Shown in pieces: positions 1 through 5,084 of a stretch of DNA of 5,122 bases. Under the pieces are notes generated by a model. It did no database searches and was not told where the DNA came from. It saw only the letters and a list, made by a program, of their open reading frames with translations. Source of the stretch: Candidatus Jacksonbacteria bacterium (GTDB taxonomy: Bacteria; Patescibacteriota; Patescibacteriia; UBA9629; GWA2-43-13); contig JABIPD010000082.1 of NCBI GenBank assembly GCA_018698735.1, forward strand, positions 1-5,122, in the 5' to 3' direction. The translations under genes were made by a program, and so were the position numbers. Positions within the stretch are counted from its first letter, which is position 1; every line of letters starts with the position of its first letter.

Positions 1-27
1 AACAATAAATGTTTGTTTTTTTGTCAT
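1..27 (-). CDS. 5' end of an unidentified gene running off the window
   Basis: An ATG on the minus strand at 25-27 opens a frame of nine codons (MTKKQTFIV) that is still open at the window edge. It starts four bases after the stop codon of the VirB2-like gene (TAA, then AGCT, then ATG), the tight spacing expected of the next gene in an operon. The lysine-rich start followed by hydrophobic residues would suit either a signal/membrane segment or an ordinary first beta strand. No Shine-Dalgarno sequence is visible, so translational coupling to the preceding gene would be needed. Nine residues are too few to assign a family. The call rests only on position and the open frame. Confidence 0.4.
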
Positions 28-31
28 AGCT

Positions 32-517
32 TTAGTTTTCGTCTGCTGTAGTTACGTCGCAAATATTCCAAGGTGTGTCTCCAAAGATTGGCATTGCATC
101 TTTTCCTTTAAAGTCTGCTCCCGTGAGTGCTCCAATTGTTACATTTACAATCGTCCATGCCAGCATAACTATTATAGCACCTATAACGGCATTCTTCATG
201 GTGCCTGTTCCTTTGGAAATTTTATCTGAGTTTCCCTGTGAAAGAAGGAGCGTTATGCCACCTACAACAAACATAATAAGAAGAACTACTCCTAAGGCTC
301 CTATTAACAGATCTATAATATTTGCTACAAGTTGTATAATATCGCACGGTTGACAGCTGCCATCTGTAATAGCGCATAGAGGAATAAGCGGGTCGTCGTC
401 GCTTGAGACGAGTCCTCTTGCCTCTGTGACAAAAGGGAATGCTAAAAATAGAATACTCGAGAAGGTAATAGTTGTAATTTGTAGAATTTTTTTCATATAC
501 GTTGGTACAAGAGGCAT
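32..517 (-). CDS. VirB2/TrbC-like small membrane protein (pilin-like)
   Basis: This 161-residue protein has an N-terminal signal segment (about residues 8-34, with lysines at 9-10 and a possible cleavage after TEA at 31-33), a short exported stretch with cysteines at 48, 55 and 58, and two long hydrophobic helices (about 68-93 and 109-132). The helices are joined by a polar GNSDKISKG turn at 95-103. A fourth cysteine lies in the tail at 153. Signal peptide, two helices and a GN-x-x-K-I-x-K turn is the layout of VirB2/TrbC-type pilin-like proteins that are abundant in Patescibacteria. Classical VirB2 is the pilus subunit of type IV secretion, but no secretion gene is visible here, so function is not established. 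The start at 515-517 is preferred because AGGGGGAGGTG stands just upstream. The alternative ATG at 494-496 (MKKILQ) gives a neater signal peptide but has no ribosome binding site. It is the third minus-strand gene after galU and the solute-binding lipoprotein. Confidence 0.68.
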   Translation of the reverse strand: MPLVPTYMKKILQITTITFSSILFLAFPFVTEARGLVSSDDDPLIPLCAITDGSCQPCDIIQLVANIIDLLIGALGVVLLIMFVVGGITLLLSQGNSDKISKGTGTMKNAVIGAIIVMLAWTIVNVTIGALTGADFKGKDAMPIFGDTPWNICDVTTADEN

Positions 518-530
518 AACACCTCCCCCT
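518..530 (-). promoter_or_regulatory. Shine-Dalgarno site of the pilin-like gene
   Basis: Read on the minus strand, this is AGGGGGAGGTGTT directly followed by ATG. The GGAGG core ends four bases before the start codon, which is short but usable. It decides the start at 517 over the downstream ATG at 496. Part of the purine run lies next to a hairpin (528-540) and could also pair with the pyrimidine run around 553-559, so access to it may depend on RNA folding. Confidence 0.55.
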
Positions 531-647
531 GCTTCGCAGGACCCTCCTCTAGGAGGGAGCTATGCATGGATCTCTTCTAGCTTGCCCCGTCCGTAGCCTG
601 CTTGGTGAAGTGACTGGGGTGATCCGAAGGATCGGGGTGTGTTGGGG
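518..647. repeat. GC-rich intergenic block with three palindromes
   Basis: This 130-base gap between the lipoprotein and pilin-like genes is clearly richer in GC than the flanking genes. It contains three short perfect palindromes. CCTGC-TTC-GCAGG lies at 528-540. CCCTCCT-CT-AGGAGGG lies at 542-557. GATCC-GAA-GGATC lies at 621-633. Two of them have a three-base TTC/GAA loop. None is followed by a T-run, so they are poor candidates for rho-independent terminators. The middle part (558-620) has no supportable gene. The make-up suggests a dispersed palindromic intergenic repeat of the REP type, but only one copy is in the window, so that is inference. Confidence 0.5.
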
Positions 648-2003
648 CTATTTCAATGTGTCTTGAATGGTTCGGCCGGCATTTGTAAGAGCTGCGCTAG
701 CCGTCTCGGTTCCATCTAAGGTAATGGTAATAGCATTTTTTAATGCCTCTTCTGCGACTTGGGCGTTGCTTCCTTTGTACCAGCTTTCGGCTACAAGCAA
801 ACTATCGGCAAAGGGTTTTAAGTCTAAATCTGCTTGCTGGTCTCGGATAAGAGCTCGCAATGCGGTAGGGCGTTTGGTTGCCTCTAAATATTTTATTGCT
901 TGGTCTTGTTTTACGGAGAACAAAATAAAGTCCCATACTAAACTAGGGTAGTCAGTTTTTTTTGAGGCTACTTCTATCCAGTAGTTTGCTATATTTGCTG
1001 GAATAATTTCTGTTTCTGTTATTTGTGGAGCAGCAACAACCCCCATATTAATGCGAGGGTTTTTTTGTTGGATTTGCGGAATATGATACGAGTAGCCAAG
1101 CATCATAGCTACTTTACCTTGAGCAAAGGCAGTAACAGCATCTGCTTGGGTTTCGTTCCATGTATAGACTGTTTTGTTTTCGTTTGCGAAATCTGTGTAA
1201 TAGAGGAGGGCATTTACTGCTAGGTTATCTTCTCCGCTCCGAGTTGAGCCAGAAAAACCTACTCTGCCGTTTTCGTTTACAATGTTTACACCGCTTTGCA
1301 GCATTAACAAGGAAAGCACATCTGCAGATCTCGAGACATTATCTGCGGTTCCTAATGCTATCCCGCTTTGCAAAAGATCTCCTTGTGCGGTAAGAACAGT
1401 AAGTTTTGGAACCATTGTTTGAATTTCGCTCCAGGTGCGGGGTGGCTCTGGGATTCCAGCACGAGCCAAAAGATCTCTGTTATAAAACAGCGCTAATGTG
1501 TCTACAAATAATGGCAGCCCGTATACTTGGTCGTCTTTTACAACATCTTTTAGAACTGTCGGGACAAAACTGTCTTTTAGTACTCTTGTGCTTGGGGTTG
1601 TTCGAGAAGAATTTTTGATAATAACATCTTTCCCGCTTAGGACAGCGGTAGGAATGTTCGTAAGCTGTGGTGGCATTGGGGCAAGTTTGCTTTGGTACAT
1701 GCCAACCCAGGTGTTAGGGATAGAAAAAATATCGGGGCCGCGGTCTTCTGCAAAACCTTCCAGTAATTCGCGTTCGTATTCTTCTATACGAAGTTTTTTA
1801 TAAGAAATATTAACCGAAGGATGAAGCGCCTGATACGCTTGTATAATTGGGTCTATGGTGGAGGAGTCGTCGAATACGCGCCAATAACTTAAGCTTGCAC
1901 GTTTTGGAGTAATCCCAGTGTCTTTTGTGCAGCCGGCACCAATAAAAACAAGTGCTACAAGAGCAATAAAGAGTGGGCTTAATTTTTTTAATGCGACAAG
2001 CAT
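648..2003 (-). CDS. ABC-type extracellular solute-binding lipoprotein (family 1, sugar-binding type)
   Basis: This is a periplasmic or surface-anchored binding protein of the MalE-like family that captures a solute, often a sugar or oligosaccharide, for an ABC importer. From the ATG at 2001-2003 it has 451 residues, usual for the family. The N-terminus MLVALKKLSP, a hydrophobic core and GAGC at 22-25 form a lipoprotein signal, so Cys25 would be lipidated. Family signatures follow: GPDIFSIPNTW (about 89-99), VYGLPLFVDTLALFYNRDLL (160-179) with AGIPEPPRTWSEI after it, and FAQGKVAMMLGYS (293-305). A GTG at 2046-2048 would add 15 residues (MKNCDFKFWN and on) before the signal. Neither start has a clear Shine-Dalgarno site, and the shorter one gives the typical signal peptide. 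No permease or ATPase gene is nearby, so substrate and partner are unknown. It lies 88 bases after galU on the same strand. Confidence 0.85.
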   Translation of the reverse strand: MLVALKKLSPLFIALVALVFIGAGCTKDTGITPKRASLSYWRVFDDSSTIDPIIQAYQALHPSVNISYKKLRIEEYERELLEGFAEDRGPDIFSIPNTWVGMYQSKLAPMPPQLTNIPTAVLSGKDVIIKNSSRTTPSTRVLKDSFVPTVLKDVVKDDQVYGLPLFVDTLALFYNRDLLARAGIPEPPRTWSEIQTMVPKLTVLTAQGDLLQSGIALGTADNVSRSADVLSLLMLQSGVNIVNENGRVGFSGSTRSGEDNLAVNALLYYTDFANENKTVYTWNETQADAVTAFAQGKVAMMLGYSYHIPQIQQKNPRINMGVVAAPQITETEIIPANIANYWIEVASKKTDYPSLVWDFILFSVKQDQAIKYLEATKRPTALRALIRDQQADLDLKPFADSLLVAESWYKGSNAQVAEEALKNAITITLDGTETASAALTNAGRTIQDTLK

Positions 2004-2048
2004 GGGGAGAGGAAGGAAATTCCAAAATTTGAAATCACAATTTTTCAC

Positions 2049-2091
2049 TAGGGGTTTCGGGTCATTCGGATGTATTCGTACATTCGGATCG
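2049..2091. repeat. Short direct repeat and hairpin between galU and the lipoprotein gene
   Basis: CATTCGGAT occurs twice, at 2063-2071 and 2081-2089, an 18-base period. The bases between and around the copies form a small inverted repeat, ATGTA-TTCG-TACAT at 2070-2083. The TTCGTA core resembles the 12-base motif cluster upstream of galU. There is no T-run for a terminator and no clear promoter. On the minus strand it forms the 3' flank of galU and the leader of the lipoprotein gene. Confidence 0.4.
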
Positions 2092-2955
2092 CTACTTTTT
2101 TTCTTGGATGAACTTTTTAAATTCGCCGTTAAGCTCGTTGTGGGTAAGTCCGAATTCTACGGTTGCTTTAAGGAATCCTAATTTACTGCCGCAGTCGTAT
2201 CGAGTGCCTTGGAATTGATAGCCGTAGATAGGAGTATTTTTTACTACCAACTTTAGAGCGTCTATTAATCTTATTTCACCGTCGTCGCTTGGCGTGGCTT
2301 CTTTAAGAGCCGAAAGCACTTCTGGTGTAATAATATATTTCCCGATAATAGCCAAATTAGAAGGCGCTTTATCTTGGTCTGGTTTTTCTACTAACTCTTC
2401 TATCTGTTGAACCCTATCTTCTTTTTGGGTTCCTTTTATAATACCATATTTTGAGACATCGCTCTCTGGAACCTCTTCGATTGCTATTACAGGGCTTTCG
2501 TATTTTTCGTATGCGTTCATGAGCTGTTTTAAACACGGTTCTTTTTCGTTCGCAACAATGTCGTCTCCAAACAAAACCGCAACAGGTTCGTCGCCAACTA
2601 AATGTGCTGCCTGCAAAATTGCATGTCCATCACCTAATGGCTCGCTTTGGCGGACGTAGGTAAAGGTTGCGAGTTTTGAAATATTTTGCACTTCTTTTAA
2701 TGCATCTGTTTTACCTTTTGCTTTTAGTCGATACTCGAGTTCGAAGTTTCTGTCGAAGTGGTCCTCTACTGCGCGTTTGTTGTCGCTGGTAACAAGAATA
2801 ATATCGGTGATACCCGATTCTACTGCCTCTTCTACTATATATTGAATAACCGGTTTATCTACAACCGGAAGCATTTCTTTTGGTTGAGCCTTTGTTGCAG
2901 GCAAAAACCTGGTTCCAAAGCCTGCTACAGGGATGATTGCTTTACGAATTTTCAT
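2092..2955 (-). CDS. galU: UTP--glucose-1-phosphate uridylyltransferase
   Basis: This cytoplasmic enzyme makes UDP-glucose and pyrophosphate from UTP and glucose-1-phosphate, supplying glucose or galactose units for cell-surface glycans. From the ATG at 2953-2955 it has 287 residues, the usual bacterial GalU length. Signatures appear in order: the nucleotide-binding loop AGFGTRFLPATK (11-22) with PKEMLP (25-30), QSEPLGDGHAIL (103-114), the metal-site region FGDDI (129-133), VEKP (189-192), GKYI (205-208), GEIRLIDAL (226-234, compare the common GEIQLTDA) and TRYDCGSKLGFLKA (251-264). In-frame codons continue upstream to 3015, but those 20 residues precede the conserved start and run through repeats, so the inner ATG is chosen. 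No Shine-Dalgarno site is visible there. The close paralogue RfbA/RmlA (dTDP-glucose synthesis) is less likely because of the PKEMLP and CGSKLGFLKA motifs. It heads the minus-strand cluster. Confidence 0.93.
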   Translation of the reverse strand: MKIRKAIIPVAGFGTRFLPATKAQPKEMLPVVDKPVIQYIVEEAVESGITDIILVTSDNKRAVEDHFDRNFELEYRLKAKGKTDALKEVQNISKLATFTYVRQSEPLGDGHAILQAAHLVGDEPVAVLFGDDIVANEKEPCLKQLMNAYEKYESPVIAIEEVPESDVSKYGIIKGTQKEDRVQQIEELVEKPDQDKAPSNLAIIGKYIITPEVLSALKEATPSDDGEIRLIDALKLVVKNTPIYGYQFQGTRYDCGSKLGFLKATVEFGLTHNELNGEFKKFIQEKK

Positions 2956-2967
2956 AAGAGTAGTCTC

Positions 2968-3053
2968 GAATATACAAATGTGCGCAAATATACAAACGAG
3001 AGCCATTTCATTCATTTTTTCGCATTTGTATATTTGAGCTAGATTCGTATATT
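2968..3053. repeat. Cluster of four 12-base motifs upstream of galU
   Basis: The motif AATATACAAATG occurs exactly on the plus strand at 2969-2980 and exactly on the minus strand at 3023-3034. It recurs with one mismatch on the plus strand at 2987-2998 (AATATACAAACG) and with two on the minus strand at 3042-3053 (AATATACGAATC). Two plus-strand copies thus face two minus-strand copies across a 24-base gap. CAAATATACAAA (2985-2996) and TTTGTATATTTG (3025-3036) are exact 12-base complements and could form a stem. The cluster fills the galU leader. It could be a regulator-binding array, an RNA structure or a dispersed intergenic repeat; the sequence alone does not decide. Confidence 0.6.
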
Positions 3054-3069
3054 AGTGAATAGTTTCTTT

Positions 3070-3098
3070 ATTATATAAAAAAAATGGCTGTCTGAATA
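3070..3098 (-). promoter_or_regulatory. Candidate galU promoter
   Basis: On the minus strand a perfect -10 hexamer TATAAT lies at 3070-3075. At 17 bases spacing the -35 position (3093-3098) reads TATTCA, only three matches to TTGACA. The spacer carries a run of eight T. Transcription would start near 3063 and give a leader of about 105 bases containing the 12-base motif cluster. The region is very AT-rich, so a chance TATAAT is possible. Confidence 0.33.
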
Positions 3099-3190
3099 GC
3101 CGTACCAAAGTACCTTAAATACCACTTTTTGTCGAGGGCTGATTATATAGATTTTTTGAGGGATAACATGTAGTATTTAATATGTATTAA

Positions 3191-4000
3191 ATGGCTATTT
3201 TTATGAAAAAAATGTTACTTGTAACCACGGTAAACGATATTTCTTTATCTTTGTTTTTAACCCAGAAAGTAAAGAAAAAATTAGAAATAGATGTCTTTTT
3301 TTTCCATGAAGACATTGCAATGTTAAAAGAAAAGCTAGTTTCGGAGGGATACGATTATATATATATACGAGATCCTTTTAATTATGAATTTGATAAAACA
3401 AATGCCGAAGAAAAGATTAAAACGATTTTAGATAATAAGGGAGATGCTTATATTATAGATAGTCTTGAATCGGTTGAAGATATTTATTTTGAAGACAAAT
3501 GGAATCAGTATTTGGTGTTGAAGGAGTTTATGCCATCAACAAAAGTGTTAGAGAGCTTGGAAGCTGTTGATTCTGCGGATAGTATTACAAAGAAAAGAAT
3601 ATCGAGTAGATCTGAAGGTATTGTGTTTCATTCGAAAGATTTAAAAAGTGATGATCTCTCTGAATATATTGTTCAAGAAAAATTAAAAATAAATAAAGAA
3701 TATAGAGTGTACGTGCTTTTTGATGAAATACTTACAACAGCATCGTTAAAAAGTTCTAAAACAGAAACTTCAAGAGTGCGAACCCTTGGGACAGAAGAAT
3801 TATCTCAAGACGTAATCGAGTTTGTAAAAAAGATTACAGAAAAAAAGAATTTCGATTTTGTTGGGTTAGATGTCGTGGAGAGTGGAGGGAAGTTGTACTT
3901 GTTAGAGATGAACAGAAGTTGTTTGTTTAATGGATACTTTAGAAATAATAATATAAATTTAGCGGAAGTATTTGTAAACAAGTTGTTGGAAAAGAGTTAG
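3191..4000 (+). CDS. ATP-grasp domain protein (RimK/glutathione-synthetase-like ligase), substrate unknown
   Basis: ATP-grasp enzymes use ATP to activate a carboxylate as an acyl phosphate and join it to an amine or thiol. Here 269 residues split into an N-terminal alpha/beta region (1-95) and an ATP-grasp region. DKWNQYLVL...MPSTKV (102-119) matches the usual D-K-x-x-x...P-x-T motif. TKKRISSRSEGIVF (133-146) supplies the lysine and the flexible loop. VQEKL (161-165) and EYRVYV (170-175) are the hinge and substrate strand. GLDVV (225-229), then LYLLEMNRS (235-243), give the metal ligands, most likely Asp227, Glu239 and Asn241. The catalytic set therefore looks complete. The sequence is very AT-rich. 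No Shine-Dalgarno site precedes this ATG or the inner ATG at 3203-3205 (MKKMLLV), so the start is uncertain. It stands alone on the plus strand, divergent from galU and convergent with the DUF218 gene, so context does not reveal the substrate. Confidence 0.78.
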   Translation: MAIFMKKMLLVTTVNDISLSLFLTQKVKKKLEIDVFFFHEDIAMLKEKLVSEGYDYIYIRDPFNYEFDKTNAEEKIKTILDNKGDAYIIDSLESVEDIYFEDKWNQYLVLKEFMPSTKVLESLEAVDSADSITKKRISSRSEGIVFHSKDLKSDDLSEYIVQEKLKINKEYRVYVLFDEILTTASLKSSKTETSRVRTLGTEELSQDVIEFVKKITEKKNFDFVGLDVVESGGKLYLLEMNRSCLFNGYFRNNNINLAEVFVNKLLEKS

Positions 4001-4035
4001 TGTTTATATATAAATGAAAGCGACCTCACGAGGGT

Positions 4036-4611
4036 TTAACCAAGCGAGGCCGGGGAAGTCGAAGTTTCGGTGCGGGCACTTTTAGGGTAGGTGCGGTTGC
4101 GCCTGTTGCGCGCGACTATTCGGCCGGTTCCGTTGCGGTCGATTAGGTGCACCAGCAGCATTCCCCATTCGAGCACACAGGCCTTTGGATCGAATGGACT
4201 CGGGACTGGCATGGCGACTCCACGGATTAGTTTTCCGTGAGCCCAGAGGAATGTTAGCCGAAACCGGAGCAGATGCTGCCAGTTGGTTACCACGGTAATC
4301 TCTGGCCAATAGTCGAGTTGAGACGCTATAAGCGCAAGCGCTCCAGAGATGTTTTGGTACGTATCGAGCGATTCCTCTTCACAAAGAATTAGACCCGGCT
4401 GGATTCCTCTGGAACAGAGCCAACTCGCCATAAGTCTGCCTGCAGAGACAGTCTGTTTCCTTTTTGGGCGAAAGATTCCTCCTGTTACAATAAACCTGTC
4501 GAAGTTACCTGTGCTCCAGAGACGGAGCGCAAGTTCTAGTCGAGCCCTTGTCTTCGGCCCGAGTTTGTTTTTCTTCTTAATTCCGCAGCTAGGAACGAGC
4601 AAGTATCGCAT
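4036..4611 (-). CDS. DUF218 / YdcF-like (ElyC/SanA family) protein
   Basis: This 191-residue protein carries DUF218 marks in order: RFIVTGG at 39-45, SAGRLMASWL at 56-65 (the usual SEA has Ala57 instead of Glu), the highly characteristic EEESLDTYQN at 78-87, and VVTNWQHLLRFRLTF at 107-121. Relatives include YdcF, SanA and ElyC, some linked to envelope integrity, with no firmly known reaction. Many have an N-terminal membrane segment. This one starts directly at MRYLLVPSCG, so it is probably cytoplasmic. The tail (about 160-191) is basic, then rich in Ser and Thr. AAGGAG stands seven bases before the ATG, and a TTGACA promoter lies upstream, unlike most genes here. Its sampled 60-base lines are about 50-63 % GC against about a quarter in the adjacent ATP-grasp gene, which suggests acquisition by transfer. 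It is transcribed away from the tRNA, behind a terminator. Confidence 0.8.
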   Translation of the reverse strand: MRYLLVPSCGIKKKNKLGPKTRARLELALRLWSTGNFDRFIVTGGIFRPKRKQTVSAGRLMASWLCSRGIQPGLILCEEESLDTYQNISGALALIASQLDYWPEITVVTNWQHLLRFRLTFLWAHGKLIRGVAMPVPSPFDPKACVLEWGMLLVHLIDRNGTGRIVARNRRNRTYPKSARTETSTSPASLG

Positions 4612-4618
4612 TTTCTTA

Positions 4619-4624
4619 CTCCTT
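4619..4624 (-). promoter_or_regulatory. Strong Shine-Dalgarno site of the DUF218 gene
   Basis: Read on the minus strand, AAGGAG is followed by TAAGAAA and then ATG, seven bases of spacing and a near-ideal complement to the 16S rRNA tail. This fixes the start at 4611. It contrasts with galU, the lipoprotein and the ATP-grasp gene, where no such site is visible. Confidence 0.75.
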
Positions 4625-4655
4625 CCTTGGTGAATAAGCTTCTATGCGACCTATA

Positions 4656-4685
4656 CTTATCCCATGATTTTATTGATGTTGTCAA
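4656..4685 (-). promoter_or_regulatory. Promoter of the DUF218 gene
   Basis: On the minus strand a perfect -35 box TTGACA (4680-4685) is separated by 18 bases from GATAAG (4656-4661), a four-of-six match to TATAAT. TGG immediately before it supplies an extended -10 element. Transcription would begin near 4649, giving a leader of about 38 bases with the AAGGAG site. It lies just downstream of a terminator, so the gene is set apart from the tRNA transcript. Confidence 0.6.
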
Positions 4686-4701
4686 TTGTCTTTAGGTAAA
4701 T

Positions 4702-4728
4702 AAAAAAGAGCCCTAACGGGTCTTTTTT
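4702..4728 (-). terminator. Rho-independent terminator after the tRNA-Ser region
   Basis: On the plus strand the site is AAAAAAGAGCCC, TAAC, GGGTCTTTTTT. The arms pair through AAAAAAGA and TCTTTTTT plus CCC/GGG, with one bulged G and a four-base loop. It can act in both directions, since a T-run follows the stem on either strand. It is assigned to the minus strand because the tRNA and tandem units lie upstream there and the DUF218 promoter begins just downstream. No plus-strand gene ends here. Confidence 0.75.
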
Positions 4729-4730
4729 GT

Positions 4731-4858
4731 TAAATAGCAATGCGGAGGGAGAGGGATTTACCCCCTTCGGGGCACCTTGCTTCTCATCCCTTTTTAAATA
4801 ACAATGCGGAGGGAGAGGGATTTACCCCCTTCGGGGCACCTTGCTTCTCATCCCTTTT
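4731..4858. repeat. Two tandem 64-base units containing a tRNA-Ser 3' end
   Basis: Units 4731-4794 and 4795-4858 differ at one base only (G4737 versus A4801). The start of the unit is repeated a third time as the 3' end and flank of the tRNA gene. Allowing one extra A, the match runs from 4859 to 4887 and covers the acceptor 3' strand, half of the T stem and about a dozen flanking bases. On the minus strand each unit begins GGGATGAGAAGC, resembling the tRNA 5' part GGGATGTCAGAG, and ends with the GGGGGTAAATCCCTCTCCCTCC type T-arm and acceptor, in which the T loop has lost two bases. Each can fold with GGGAT/ATCCC outside (4753-4757, 4786-4790) and CCCC-TTC-GGGG inside (4762-4772). The anticodon and variable arms are absent, so the units are tRNA remnants or tRNA-like elements and not working tRNAs. 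Confidence 0.8.
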
Positions 4859-4871
4859 TAAAATAACAATG

Positions 4872-4958
4872 CGGAGGGAGAGGGATTCGAACCCCCGGTC
4901 CCGGTAAAGGGACACTGCATTTCGAATGCAGCACATTCGACCACTCTGACATCCCTCC
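4872..4958 (-). tRNA. tRNA-Ser (anticodon CGA)
   Basis: The 87-base minus-strand cloverleaf has acceptor stem GGAGGGA (4952-4958) with TCCCTCC (4873-4879) and discriminator G at 4872. It has a D arm with GTGGTCGAA, and anticodon stem CTGCA/TGCAG (4927-4931, 4915-4919) around loop TTCGAAA with anticodon CGA at 4922-4924. The long variable arm GTCCC-TTTACC-GGGAC (4898-4913) marks a class II tRNA. The T arm is GGGGG-TTCGAAT-CCCTC. Discriminator G, long variable arm and CGA agree on serine, reading UCG. After the discriminator the DNA reads CATTG, so CCA is not encoded and must be added by a nucleotidyltransferase. Two tandem copies of its 3' end lie downstream. Confidence 0.95.
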
Positions 4959-4961
4959 TCT

Positions 4962-4988
4962 TAAAATGAAATGATGCATTTCATTTTA
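4962..4988. repeat. 12-base perfect inverted repeat just upstream of tRNA-Ser
   Basis: TAAAATGAAATG (4962-4973) and CATTTCATTTTA (4977-4988) are exact complements around the loop ATG, ending three bases before the tRNA 5' end. On the minus strand a -10-like TATAAA (4985-4990) overlaps its far arm without a recognisable -35, so the stem may lie in the tRNA leader or over its promoter. It might be an operator, a processing structure or chance in AT-rich DNA. Confidence 0.55.
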
Positions 4989-5084
4989 TAAAACAGTGAA
5001 GATCCTGCGCCCACCGTTTTTATGGGGAGATGCATTGCTATTAGGCTAAACAGTACTAAAAAACGATAAAAAAATCAATATTTT
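4989..5084. other. Intergenic stretch upstream of tRNA-Ser, no gene seen
   Basis: No convincing coding region is visible. A minus-strand frame of 24 codons from 5035 to 4961 and a plus-strand frame of 15 codons near 5022 lack any supporting feature. The A-rich segment 5058-5074 could be the T-tract of the hairpin at 5085-5107 on the minus strand. A weak promoter-like pair on the minus strand, TTGATT then TACTGT 17 bases later, is too poor to call. Confidence 0.4.

Noticed and set aside
75..353. Plus-strand open frame of 92 codons
   Set aside because: It is antisense to the VirB2-like gene and has no recognisable features of its own.
667..1803. Several plus-strand open frames opposite the lipoprotein gene
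   Set aside because: They are antisense shadows; the minus-strand frame has continuous family signatures.
3077..3101. Minus-strand terminator GGCT/AGCC followed by eight T upstream of galU
   Set aside because: The stem has only four pairs with an eight-base loop, and no minus-strand gene ends there.
4022..4035. Terminator between the convergent ATP-grasp and DUF218 genes (CCTC/GAGG)
   Set aside because: The stem is four pairs with a two-base loop and there is no T-run on either strand.
32..4611. UGA read as glycine, as in some Patescibacteria lineages
   Set aside because: All genes are full length in the standard code with no in-frame TGA; stops are TAA or TAG.
4349..4633. Plus-strand open frame of 94 codons
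   Set aside because: It is antisense to the DUF218 gene, whose motifs, promoter and ribosome binding site are all on the minus strand.
4731..4887. CRISPR array
   Set aside because: The units are contiguous 64-base copies with no variable spacers, and they match the neighbouring tRNA.
4961..5035. 24-codon minus-strand frame upstream of the tRNA
   Set aside because: Its 3' half is formed by the perfect inverted repeat, and it has no ribosome binding site or family resemblance.
4733..5042. 11-base inverted repeat AATAGCAATGC / GCATTGCTATT flanking the tRNA region (4733-4743 and 5032-5042)
   Set aside because: A few 11-base matches are expected by chance in 5 kb, there is no transposase, and the flanks do not extend the match.
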